NCBI GenBank assembly: GCA_010015805.1
Contig: ML978134.1
Location: forward strand, 62,001 to 126,000
Direction: 5' to 3'
DNA length: 64,000 bases
DNA from: Rhizodiscina lignyota
Taxonomy: Eukaryota; Ascomycota; Dothideomycetes; Aulographales; Rhizodiscinaceae
In this document: positions 53,411-63,540 of the stretch, one piece after another
How positions within the stretch are numbered: the stretch's first letter is position 1
Layout: every line of letters starts with the position of its first letter
Translations under genes and position numbers: made by a program
The notes under the pieces: model-generated
What the model was told of the DNA's origin: nothing
What the model saw: the letters and a program-made list of their open reading frames with translations, nothing else
The model's database searches: none

Positions 53411-55957
53411 ATGCCTACCAGCGCGCCGTTTTACGGCTCAGGAAGCAAGACGTTGGGTACGGCGAGGGCCACCGCCGCGCACACTCCGCGTGACGGCACC
53501 GAGTTGCCAGTCTCCCGCGGCCAGCGATTCACTCTTCTCTCAAAAGAAGGTGAATGGTGGTATATCGTACGCGATGGTCGTGGCCGCGAAGGCTATGTAC
53601 CTGCTGCACTCATCGCCGTCGACCAACCCGATGCAATCATTGCGCTCTACAAGCAATGGAAAGAGACTTGCGACCAGCTACTTGAGAGAGGCCAGCTCTC
53701 TGTGCGCGAATGGGACGTGATGGCCATCCCAAAGCAAGTCATTCATTGCAACCAGCTTGGTTGCAAGGTCAGCAGGGCTCAAGTCAACAACTCGTCCGCA
53801 CGGAGTGAATCGCCGCTTTCCACACGCTTCGATAGCGCGACTTCAGACAAACATCATGACATCACTGAGCCAACTGTTGGGATCTGTGTGCACGATCTCG
53901 AGCCATTTCTTCAAGCCGATCCGGAATACAGCGCAGAGTGGCTAAAGCGTCAGAGGAACTCATGGCATCCGGACCAGTTCCAAAAAAGGTGTGCGCCCCA
54001 CGCACGAGATACACTTGGCAAGATCGGGACTCAGATGTTCTCTCTGATGAGCATGCTTGTGGAGAAGGAAGCCAAACGTGAAGAAGAGTTGGGAGAGCTT
54101 GGACTGGCACGAGAGAAGCGCAAGCGTCACCAGGAGCACGGCACAGAGCATCGGGCTACCAAAACAACTGTCAACTCTAATTCTCGCCGTCAGGATGGCA
54201 CAAACGAGGCGTCTCATGGTGCAACGGGTCATGAAGGTCCAATGCCGACCACGCCGACGCAATCTCACTTCAACCCCGAAGCTCCAAAGTTTGCTTTTAA
54301 GTCTACAAACTACGATGGTTCATCCAGCCCGGTCGACTCAACGCCACCGTCGTTCAACCCTTCTGCTGCTTCGTTCAGCCCTGCCGCCACACCGCTTAAC
54401 CCTTCTGCGCAGAGCTTCCTGCCTGGTCTAATGTCTTCGAAGTATGCGCCGAAACGGTTCGTCATTTTATTGAAACAGTTTCCATCAAAGTTCAAGCTTA
54501 CTACTCTGTGCAGTGCTACGAAGCCAGAAAGAGACACAAAGGAGCGCGCTCCTCCAATGCCACTACGTAGGGACTTTACGTTCAATCCGGCACAATATGC
54601 ACCTTCACATATTAGGAATGACCTTCCCATCCATCCTCCACAGAAGGGATCAAGCTCCGAGGCTCAATCGAACACACCGAGATCACATCCTCATTTAGCC
54701 TCTCATAATGCTCTGAACACGGTGATCGAAAGGCTCTCCGTGCAGTCTACCGACGACAAGTCGAGCTTCCAGGAAGCGTCAACTCTGCAGTACGCACAGG
54801 AGCCCTCTCCGCCAACGACTCCCGTGGAGAGTCCAATGCGATCTTTCAACCAGTTGCGAGATTGGCAAGAGGTGAAAAATATCCCAGGAGACTGGAGTGC
54901 TGCGAAGATTGAGGAAGTCATCAAGCATTTCCATCCGGGCCGCGTGTTGGTCGAGCGAAACTACAACGCAGATGGTTCTCAGACCGCCATAATTAGCACG
55001 GTTGCCTACCTCGAGGCAAAGAAGACTGAACCGACAATGATTGAAGCCTCAAAGATTGAGTCGCTCAAGTCTGGATTGATGAAGGCTGGGACTCCTTCCA
55101 GGTCTCCGCCGCCCGGTGAGAAAATCGAGGCGCCAAAATCGTCATCAAAGACATTCATGGCGTCATACCCAAGCTTCGATCCACGATCGCGTTTTCGTAA
55201 ACCTGTGACACGTTTCCACGTCCCGAGAATTGCGCCAAAATTGTCATCAAAGACATTCAACGAGTCATACCCGAGCTTCGACCCAGGATCGCGTTTTCGT
55301 CAACCTGTGGCACGTCTCCTCCTCACGAACCTCCCTTCTTCCGCGGACGAGAAGTGGGTTAAGGCTCTTTTTATGGAGCTATCGTGGGAGGCCGAGTGCT
55401 GCCCAACGCGCATCGTCCTCTTAAGGGACACAGGCACCAGCACAGACCTTCATGTCGTCTTTGGTGTCTTGTACTTTAATGATTACCATGATGCTAGCGC
55501 TGCGAAGGCCTTGCTCGATCATAGGAAGTGGCCGATGAAGGACAAGATACCCAAGGTCGAGATGATGCCGATGTTGCTGCTACCTGCGGATGACGAAACG
55601 GATGCATGGGCCAGGAGAGCCGAGTTGGAACCGTTCGAGTGGGAGAAGGAACAGTTTAAGACCTCTGGGCTTCCGTACGTCCCTCATGGAGACCATGCTC
55701 CTCGCGTGGGTCAGCGTCCCGAAGGTGTCAGCGAAGACCGCTGGCAGCACCTACTCTACAAGGCGCAAGTGATTAAGAAGAGGGCAAGAAACGCCATTGC
55801 GGAGCGCCGAGAACGGCAGATGAAGGAGATGGAGTCCAGCCAGGCAGTGGAGCGCAATCAGGCAGTGGAGCACGGTGGCCCTCTCTTGAAGGGCAAGGCG
55901 AAGGCGAAAGAGGACGACGATATGGTGTGGATTGAGCGATCCTGGTTCTGGTGGTGA
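53411..55957 (+). CDS. SH3 + J-like + PAM2-like + RRM-like multidomain protein
   Basis: An intronless 848-aa protein. Residues ~18-69 form an SH3 domain (RGQRFTLLSKEGEWWYIV, GREGYVPAALI). Residues ~155-225 contain a J-like helical unit with NSWHPDQFQKR, seen in many fungal proteins. A disordered middle carries PAM2-like motifs: FNPEAPKF (287), FNPSAASFSP (315), LNPSAQSFLP (329) and a weaker FNPAQYAP (391). The third fits the PAM2 consensus LNxxAxxFxP that binds the MLLE domain of poly(A)-binding protein. A 34-residue tandem duplication (55130-55333) precedes an RRM-like fold beginning ARLLLTNLPSSADEKW (~634) and a basic coiled C-terminus. A role at mRNPs is inferred from PAM2 plus RRM. No named ortholog was recognised. 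Confidence 0.85.
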   Translation: MPTSAPFYGSGSKTLGTARATAAHTPRDGTELPVSRGQRFTLLSKEGEWWYIVRDGRGREGYVPAALIAVDQPDAIIALYKQWKETCDQLLERGQLSVREWDVMAIPKQVIHCNQLGCKVSRAQVNNSSARSESPLSTRFDSATSDKHHDITEPTVGICVHDLEPFLQADPEYSAEWLKRQRNSWHPDQFQKRCAPHARDTLGKIGTQMFSLMSMLVEKEAKREEELGELGLAREKRKRHQEHGTEHRATKTTVNSNSRRQDGTNEASHGATGHEGPMPTTPTQSHFNPEAPKFAFKSTNYDGSSSPVDSTPPSFNPSAASFSPAATPLNPSAQSFLPGLMSSKYAPKRFVILLKQFPSKFKLTTLCSATKPERDTKERAPPMPLRRDFTFNPAQYAPSHIRNDLPIHPPQKGSSSEAQSNTPRSHPHLASHNALNTVIERLSVQSTDDKSSFQEASTLQYAQEPSPPTTPVESPMRSFNQLRDWQEVKNIPGDWSAAKIEEVIKHFHPGRVLVERNYNADGSQTAIISTVAYLEAKKTEPTMIEASKIESLKSGLMKAGTPSRSPPPGEKIEAPKSSSKTFMASYPSFDPRSRFRKPVTRFHVPRIAPKLSSKTFNESYPSFDPGSRFRQPVARLLLTNLPSSADEKWVKALFMELSWEAECCPTRIVLLRDTGTSTDLHVVFGVLYFNDYHDASAAKALLDHRKWPMKDKIPKVEMMPMLLLPADDETDAWARRAELEPFEWEKEQFKTSGLPYVPHGDHAPRVGQRPEGVSEDRWQHLLYKAQVIKKRARNAIAERRERQMKEMESSQAVERNQAVEHGGPLLKGKAKAKEDDDMVWIERSWFWW
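55130..55333 (+). repeat. In-gene tandem duplication of 102 bp (34 codons)
   Basis: Two adjacent 102-bp units encode APKSSSKTF-xxSYPSFDP-SRFRKPV and APKLSSKTF-xxSYPSFDP-SRFRQPV. Most codons are shared, so the duplication is recent relative to the surrounding disordered sequence, and it keeps frame. Confidence 0.85.
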
Positions 55958-57380
55958 TGATGGCGTTGCGCGATACCTGTGCATCTTGTGTGGTTTTCTT
56001 CTTCTGGAGCGCTTTAGTTCGCTGGGATTTGAGTGATGGATTTGCGCTAAGTTTGCGTTGATAATGGGGTGGATCGAAGATGTTGTGCTTTAGCTTCGGG
56101 AAGGGGAACTAGTAACATGACTGTCCGATGAGGACAGTATAGACTACGAATGTGAAAACTACATGCGAGCTTTGAAGACTAATAATTGCGTGCATGTGCT
56201 TACTTTTGGTGATGGTTCTTGCTTCGTAAGAATAGAGGTGAGGACATCTGTCTGGAAGCATTCGTGAAGAGTGAACACTACCCTCGAATACATGTGGAAC
56301 TCTATGGTAATATGTCTTTGGTAATAGTACACGCTTAGCTTGAAGACCCCTACGCTATAGATTCACAAGACTTCGAATAAATCCCCTCGCTCTCTGTGAA
56401 GAGCAGTATCTACCTTATTGCTCCAAGCTCTAGAGATGGTACCTCCGGCCGACGAGCTAGCACAGCATAAAAGCACAGATTTTCCGCGCTACCTACGCAT
56501 TTCTCAAAGGATAGGCTCCAATATAGATCGTCAAACTTCTGGCCAGGGTCTTGCCTGCTCTGAGGAGCGAAACTAACTTGGAAACCCAACGCTCCGTGAT
56601 CGTCGAGCTCAAGAGCTTTACCTCCTCGAGCGGAGTGCGACTTGGAGAGGTTTAGCTGTCATTTTATGCTATCAGCGTGCTCGGTCGATAGGAGCTGACC
56701 GCGGCGAGTTTGCGCGTCTTATTTCTAGCGTTCTATCACCAGTGGCGGAGGTGGTGTAGTGAGACAATGCCCTCCTGAAGAGCAGGCACGATATCAACGC
56801 CCAAGCTTTTAGCACTGATCGCCAGGCTCTGATATAGTCTTGAGAGCATTATCTGGAGCCTTGCTTGCTCTGAGAAGCGCTACTGGTGTGGCGAACCGGT
56901 ATTCAACGATCGTTGAGCTCAGCACCTTTGCCTCCTCGAGCGTAGTGCGACTTGGAACGATTTCTATTTTGTTATGCCTTGCGGACGTGGTCGATAAGGG
57001 CTGACAGTAGAATATTTGTACATATCATCACTTGCGTTCTCGCACCAGTCACTCGAGCTTGCATGGAGAATGCCCACGGCTTCGATACCGACGGGTGGGT
57101 GGTCAGGAAGACTGTTCAAACTTTCATTAATGAAATCTATTTTTGATTCAGACGAGCAGACTCGCCATGCATGAGCAGTATTGAGCAACTGCTCTGGTAC
57201 CAGGTCCCAAACCATGATCAATCGACTGGATACCTCCCTAGTGACTGACGCCCGGTAAACCCTCTATGAGCACAAGAGCCATGAGTGATTCCATTCACAA
57301 GCGCCTCCAAATGCATGCTTTCATCTTCATTTAATTCCCAGGAGGCTTCCAGGAAATCTTCGAAATACTCCACGCGTGCA
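55958..57380. other. 1.4 kb intergenic region with a diverged tandem duplication
   Basis: A convergent 3' spacer between the SH3 gene and Shp1. No protein gene was seen. It contains the two-unit repeat listed separately. Confidence 0.55.
56380..57060. repeat. Diverged tandem direct repeat, two units of ~300 bp
   Basis: Unit 1 (about 56380-56745) and unit 2 (about 56765-57060) share ordered blocks: TGAAGAGCAG, CTTGC-TGCTCTGAG, AGCGCTACT or AGCGAAACT, CGTTGAGCTCA or CGTCGAGCTCA, CCTCCTCGAGCG-AGTGCGACTTGGA, GGTCGATA-G-GCTGAC and GCGTTCT-CACCAGT. The homology is clear, with many substitutions and small gaps. Neither unit has a long conserved reading frame, so this is non-coding or a pair of old relics. 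Confidence 0.75.
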
Positions 57381-58782
57381 CTACGTCCACTTCTGCACCA
57401 ACGTGCCACCACGCTTGAACTCCGCCAGGTCGCCCAGCACGGCGCTCTTATCCGACAACTCCTTGCTCGGGAATGTCGTCATGAGCACATACGGCCGCTG
57501 GCTTGCAGTGCTCGCTGCATCCACGAAACCATACACATCGCCAATCGTGTGCGTCGTATTGAACCGACTGCGCAGACTCGTACCATCGCCTAGGCGAATC
57601 TGAAGCGTCACAATCGGAGCGGACTCATCGATCTGCGCCTGTGGAGGCTGTGCCGCGGCGGATGTCGTTGCTGGCGCCGGCGCAGTTGACGAGGAGGACG
57701 AAGCTACACCCTCAACTGCAGGCACCGGACTACCCAGTCTCTGTCCCTTGCCTGAGAAGGGCTGGTACTTCTTCTTCGGCGGCTTGTAGTCCTCATCCCG
57801 GTGTGGGTGCACCTGCAGATCGACCTCCTGGCCCTGCTGGACGTTCAACAGGTCGAGCGGTGCGCGGCCGCGGTTGATCATCTCGAGCGTCGCCGCATTG
57901 GCCGGGTCGTCGAAGCGGAAGAGCGGGCCGTCGTCGACGCTGAAGCCATCGCGCCAGAGGTGCAGGTCGCGGTGGACGCGTGGTGGGGGGTTGGAAGAGG
58001 TGGGTTGGGAGGGCTCGATAACTGTAGAAGGCTCATCATCGCCGCCGAGGGTTTGGCCGCGGCCAGTAAAGCGGGTGGGGCGAGGAGGGCCAGTGTCATC
58101 CTCACCACCTGGACGAGGAGCGTTTCTGCGTGCAAACTTTATGAATATGATGGTTGTGATTGATAGAGAAGTGAGAGTGCTTACCTCTGTGCGCGCTTGA
58201 TGATGTCGTTGACCTGGTCGTCGCTAGAGCGCGGATTCTGCACCGCAAGGCCAGACTTCTCGCCACCTGCGAACAAGTCCTGGTCCTTCTCATCCTCATC
58301 GTCTTCGTCATGGGCATGTCCATGACCAGAATCGTCGCCAGAGCGCTGAAGATCACGAAGCGTGCGCATGCCGCCACGCTGTGGAGCGCGCGACGCGGGT
58401 TGACGCGAGGACGAGGACGAGGCGGCCGGCGGTTGTCCAGGCACATAGCGTGACTCGACACCCTCACCGCCTAGAGTTCGACCACCGCCGATGCCTTGTT
58501 GTGCAGAAGAAGCAGGTACTTGTGGTGCATCTTCAAAGTCAGGCTCAGCATTGGGGTCATATTCCGAGTCGTTCTGCTCCTCTGCGGTGGCGGTAAAGTA
58601 GTTCTCGAGCGCGGTTTGAAGGTTCCACTCTGCTTGTTCGAGGAATGGTCGGATCTGTGTCTATTATTAGCTTCACAGTTCATGAGCGAAGAGCACTTTA
58701 TACCACTTGCATCTTCGGGTGAGGCTCCGGAAATTTGAGCTGCTTGAGCCAGAAGGTTATTGTGATCTGCAGAATCCGCCAT
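57381..58782 (-). CDS. SHP1: UBA-SEP-UBX Cdc48/p97 cofactor, Shp1/p47 ortholog
   Basis: Three exons: 58782-58711, 58654-58185 and 58125-57381 (428 aa). The UBA domain spans the first junction, AQISGASPED-IRPFLEQAEWNLQTALENYF. The first intron (58655-58710) keeps frame only with a GC donor (GCAAGT) and CAG acceptor. A glycine/serine and acidic linker (residues ~75-180, DEDDEDEKDQDLF) follows, with GGRTLGG and GRGQTLGG motifs. The SEP domain has LHLWRDGFSVDDGPLFRFDD and NRGRAPLDLLNVQQGQEVDL, and the UBX domain has VTLQIRLGDGTSLRSRFN and the loop TTFPSKEL. This is the complete p47 architecture. It adapts the Cdc48 ATPase to ubiquitinated substrates, membrane fusion and PP1 regulation. Confidence 0.94.
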
Positions 58783-59128
58783 GTTTTGCAGTGTGCTCTT
58801 CCACAGAGAGAGGAAAGGTTGGTGAGCTAAGGGTCTCGAGTACGAGAAGTATTTAAGGTGAGGAGAAAGTTTTGGATGCGCGTTGAGAGAGGTGTTGTTT
58901 ATGGTGGGGGCGTGTCTAGTGGGAGCTGTGAAAGGCAGAAGCCGCACAACGTCAGAGCTTCAGCACGAGAGCTCCGGCCTCGCCTTGGCATCAACTCCCG
59001 TCTTCGGCCTCCATTACCGACTTTTCGCTTTTCCACTTCAATTCACGTCTGTCCTTCTGCTGATGCCTTCTTAATTATACCAAACTCAGCCTACCTTTCA
59101 GCCACATCCATCTCGCCCGTCTTCCACC
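58783..59128. other. Divergent promoter between SHP1 and MIM1
   Basis: A 346-bp spacer serving both the leftward Shp1 and rightward Mim1 genes. No gene was seen. Confidence 0.6.
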
Positions 59129-59589
59129 ATGTCCAACCCGTCCCCCTCTCCCGAAGCGCGTCCTGAACTATATGAATCCGGGGTCACGATCCCCTCAGAC
59201 AGCGAGAATTACGAAGCGAATAATGAGCTCTCGTCTTCACCTCCAGAATCTTCAAACTCTCCCATCATCTTATACACACCGCCTACCATATGGAGTCTGT
59301 TGAGGGGTGCTGCGATAAATCTTTTCTTGCCCTTTGTCAATGGGTTGATGCTGGGCTTTGGAGAGCTGCTGGCACATGAGGTGGCATTTAGGTGGGGATG
59401 GAGTGGCACAAAGGTAGAGCAAGCTATTTATTGTGCTTGGAATAAAGCTGACGTAGAGTTGCACAGATTTTCCCTGGGCACCGAAACGACGCGAGACGAG
59501 TCGGGCCAGGAGTGGAGGTCCGAAGCGACCCCATCGAACGACGTCGGAGAGACGGCACCGAGTTGGACATGTATACGAGCTTGGAATGA
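59129..59589 (+). CDS. MIM1: Mitochondrial outer-membrane import protein Mim1 (Tom13)
   Basis: Two exons: 59129-59413 and 59467-59589 (135 aa). An acidic, Ser/Pro-rich N-terminus is followed by the single membrane segment ILYTPPTIWSLLRGAAINLF, then LPFVNGLMLGFGELLAHEVA and WGWSGTK, the strongly conserved Mim1 core with glycine-zipper spacing. Without splicing the frame runs on for 85 unrelated codons. Removing the 53-nt intron (GTAGAG to CACAG, CTGAC branch) gives GTKIFPGHRND, the expected family continuation, and a short basic tail. Mim1 helps insert alpha-helical proteins into the mitochondrial outer membrane. It is divergent from SHP1. Confidence 0.88.
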
Positions 59590-60894
59590 GCGACTAAATG
59601 GCTCACATATGGAACAGAACACAGACAGCCAAGACAGACATCAGCTCCGCTCCTATATGCCAACGTTATAGCGTTGGCCGCGAACGACGGCAAATTGGCA
59701 CAGGGCAGGTTATGCCAGCGTCATCAGAACAGTGTACATACGGTGGATTCGGCACGTAGAAGGCAATCCAAGAAACCGAAGTGATGTGCGGCAAGCTTAA
59801 AAAATCATTGTAGTTCTGGTGTTTGAAGTTCGCCACTGTCGGCTTGCTTGTTTCTACCACTGTGCAAGCAACCGCACAGGCGAGGTTGCAATGGGCTAGT
59901 TTCTGCATTACTCGAGCTCTCTGTTACAAACCATTTCAATCATCAGAATGCTCTCCTTGAACCTTGTGCACTTTAAGGAATATCTTCGGGCGCTAGGGTT
60001 GGGCTGCACATGCTCAGCACGAGAAAGGACCGTATCAGGATTATGCCAAGGCACCTTTATCCTTCGAGACAAATACATGCAAACATCCAGATGCGGCGCG
60101 ATCCAATTTGGAGTACAAAAGTAACTCAGCAGACGGCTGACGCACCTCTAGCGCTGGGAGTATACAGGACGTTACCATAGTACCAATATATGCTATCATC
60201 GAAGCGCAGAATGCTTGTGGAGAGGGATGTTTCCAATTGAGACAGTATGTCAAATACGACACGATTTGAATTTATCAGTAGCTAGCATTGATTCCCAATG
60301 CGAGCAAATCTTTTACTAACTAATGCAGATTCCCTTCTGTCCGAGCCTCCACGCCGCCCTGCGTCGCCGAATACTTTCTTGCCTTGTCCATACTACTCCA
60401 ACCATCCGAGATTCTCACTCCGGACAAGGTGGAGGCAGCTTTGGGTTCTCGGAATGACGCTCACTGATCAGCACCTATGTAGCATGTACTGATGAAGAAT
60501 TGCTTGCAGAGGCTGTGTTGCTGAGATGAACAAAAGTATCTGAGGCGAATTCTGCTGCACCACAACAGACGTTCGGAGGGCCATAATCAAATTGATGTGT
60601 AGTGTTTGAACAATACTTGGATGATTAGAAATCAAGGACATGTTTATTAGTTCAATGAGTAGAGATAGAGTGAAGGAGTGGATCTGAAGTTTTTGTTCTA
60701 GCGTCTTATTCGACGAACATGCAACTCAGCTGTAACAAGACATCCCCTCTATGAAAATGACGCAGAAAAGCGGCTTCGAAAGTCAAACATGGATGATTAC
60801 TAGAACCAGGTGCAAGCAAAAGAATGAGCCTGCTGTGCACAACCTGGTCTGCTGAAGTACTCCTGCCAAATACCCTTTACCCATGGTCTATGAC
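59590..60894. other. 1.3 kb intergenic region, no gene recognised
   Basis: A convergent spacer between MIM1 and the chitinase-tail-like gene. Open frames are at most ~80 codons and carry no motifs. Confidence 0.55.
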
Positions 60895-63540
60895 CTACCC
60901 ATTATTGATATCCTCGATCGAATCACACGTGAGACCGATAGAGTTCGCAATCTCATTGTCGAATATGGTGAACTCCGGCGCCAGGCTCTCCAACGCGAGG
61001 GCAACGCCGTCCTTCACCGCATTGCAATCGAAGTCGCCACCGTCGGGTAGCGCGAACTTGAGCTGTGTGATGAGCTGGAACAGTGTTGGATCCTCGTTCG
61101 ACTCGTGCTTAGCGTTCCAGTAGTTGACCTCCACAAGTTCGGGCGCGTTACAGAATGTGAAGTTGGTACCGGGGACGCAGGCGTTCAACCTCTCCGGAGC
61201 GCATTTCTCCTGCTGCTGGTAGCAGGCCGGGCCGTGGGCGGACGAGTTGATGGTCATCGCTGCAGTGTTGATGATAGCGCTGCGCAGCTGCTTGGTGTAG
61301 CTGGAGATCGGCGCGCTGACTTCCAGTTCGCCCCTGGAAATGGGGCCTTCCATCTCGCTCCCACCACCGCTGCCGTTCCAATATTCCACGTCGTGGATGG
61401 TGAAAGTCTTATTGTTGCAGCTGGTCATCTCGTTTCCCACCGGGGTAGGGCAGATAGACTCCAACGCATTCGAGACGGAAGTATAGAGCACGCCAGCGGT
61501 GAGAGTGCCGACGTTCACATGCGTCAAAGTCGCGATGGTGGCTGTGACCGACGGAGGTGCGAAGAGAGTCAAGCTCGTCCCCGCACACTCCGAGTACTGG
61601 ATGTTGTCGACACCGTAAGTGCGGAGACTCTGACAGGCAATCACCTTGCCGGCCGAGTCGGTAGTGGTGACAGCAAAGAAAGGCCCATTGGAGATAGACG
61701 CCGCAGAGGTCATGACAGCTGAAGATGGGGTGAGTATGTTGCACTGGGAATAGTGGGTTCCCGTATTTCGGCCAGTGGATGCAAGAGTTGGTAGAGTCAT
61801 GGTGCCACAGATACAGCCGGGTGGAGAGTCACCGTCGAGGTCGGGATCAGAAAAGGGAGAGCAAGACACCATAGGACCTTTGGTGATGGATGAGCCTTGT
61901 CGCGAGGTCGAAGACGCTGTACTCAGTGAAATCGCCGGTACTGTTCCACTGGATGACCGACGTGAAGCCGGCGACGAAGTAACAGACGAGCCGGAGGTGG
62001 AATCCCCCGAAATCGTTGAATTTGAGCACGCAGGAGCTCTGACACGAAGTCGCCGAGTATGTAAGTTTGCGGCTCTTCTCCTTGTTGGCGGATCGCTGCC
62101 TGGTGGCTCGGGGTATCGTTCGTGCAACCGCATGATATCCTTCTCAGCTTCACGAATCAATTTCCCAAACCCGTCGGGCGGAGTCTGATACAAGTGACGA
62201 AACTCGAAAAGTGGAACTTGTCGATCGCTGTTGTACATTCTCTCCAATTTCCTCCCCCAGCCGCCAATGGAGCCGTCGATGACTTGGTCAACCCATGTTA
62301 GCAAATCAGGATTCCGGCCTTTGCGGTTGTCACTATGTGTAATGCCGTCAATCCAATTCTTAACTGTTTGTTCTCTGTGTTCACCCGAAATGTCTTTTTC
62401 TCCAAAGAACGCCAGATCCAGTCTCGTTCGCCCATAGCTGTCCCTGTGCGGTACCGGGGCTTTCTCATCTCCATCGCACCAACCCTTGTCAAGCACTGCC
62501 GTGGTATCGTGCTTATCGTTCTTGTAGCAAACGAGAACGCTGACAACGCTATAGAGATCGAGTGGACTGGAGAACTTATACCTGATTTGATAGTAAAGAC
62601 TTATGAAATCCGAACGAGGCATAATTGGAAGTAAATTCTTGAGACTTTGGCCTTTGGTGGCCCACCCGTCGAATACTTTTGCCCAGGATACAAGCAAGGA
62701 GAAAAAGCCTAGAATATCCTGATACTTTTCCATGTCAGCGGGTTTCAGGAGGGGGTGTGCTTGAAAAAAGTCCTTTGTGACGGCGATAAGAGGAGACGAT
62801 GTTCGTGCGCTGAACAACCAGCCGGCAGATTTTGAGGTAGTCCTGTATTTCACGATAAGCTCTTGAATAGCTTCCAAAGGCATAGGCGCCGTCAACTGCG
62901 GTTGAAAGCGCATCTTTGTGTAATCAGGGTCCAAGAGTCCCAGGAGCTTCTTCTCAGGCTCGCGGATTCGCCAAGTACAAGGGTTTTCGTCGACGGTAAC
63001 TCGTTGACCCTGTATTGGTTTCCACTTTTTAAAATCTTTCGCGATAGCCCTGGCTGCCGGGACCGCTTGATTGTCGCCAATTTTCACCGTCTTGCCGTTA
63101 ATCCAGTATTCAGGAGTAAGGAGTTGGTTCTTGGCCAGGGTAGTATCAGCGGTGAGCACTCAATCAGAGTCCATGTCTCCTCTGCCGTCGAGCTGTTTGC
63201 CCTTGGCCGCGTTATAATCCTCATCGTCGCAATCTCCCACCATTTCAATCTTGACCTTACTAGTTTCAAGTTCCACACCGATACCTCCAGATCCATCTGT
63301 AGTGGAGCCATCCTCGTCACCGGAGCTCTCCCCCGCTGCTACTTCACTATCTTCATCTAAACCGCCAGGACATGAGCCACCCGCCGGATTCGAGGCTCTC
63401 TTAGCGTAGTCCGGAAGAACATGTCGCCTCAGAACGTCGGAACGATCCGAGGATTGAAGGGAGATGACATAGAGAGGGAGGAAAACAAGAGAAAGGACAA
63501 GTATAAGGGCCCCCTGGAGAGCAAGCGGTGTAGTCTTCAT
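60895..63540 (-). pseudogene. Secreted protein resembling the C-terminal part of fungal class V chitinases, interrupted by one TGA
   Basis: A start at 63540 gives a signal/anchor peptide (MKTTPLALQGALILVLSLVF) and an acidic region with DEDGSTTDGSGG. In the same frame a TGA at 63160-63162 interrupts DMDSD-VLTADTTL, after which ~754 codons remain open. The D-x-D-S-[ED]-[HR]-[IV]-L pattern, the segment WINGKTVKIGDNQAVP, and the Ser/Thr-rich linker and cysteine-spaced C-terminus (CPTPVGNEMTSCNNKTF, CAPERLNACVPGTNF) resemble the non-catalytic tails of fungal GH18 class V chitinases. No GH18 DxxDxDxE motif is present. A single CGA-to-TGA transition would explain the stop, and a sequencing error or recoding is possible. 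The 5' part could also be a separate short secreted protein. Confidence 0.5.

Noticed and set aside
59414-59671. Extended C-terminus of the Mim1 frame
   Set aside because: Intron signals and the conserved IFPGHR continuation show that the extension is translated intron and out-of-frame exon.
60895-63540. Full GH18 chitinase
   Set aside because: The catalytic DxxDxDxE motif and TIM-barrel blocks are absent. Only the tail-like region is present.
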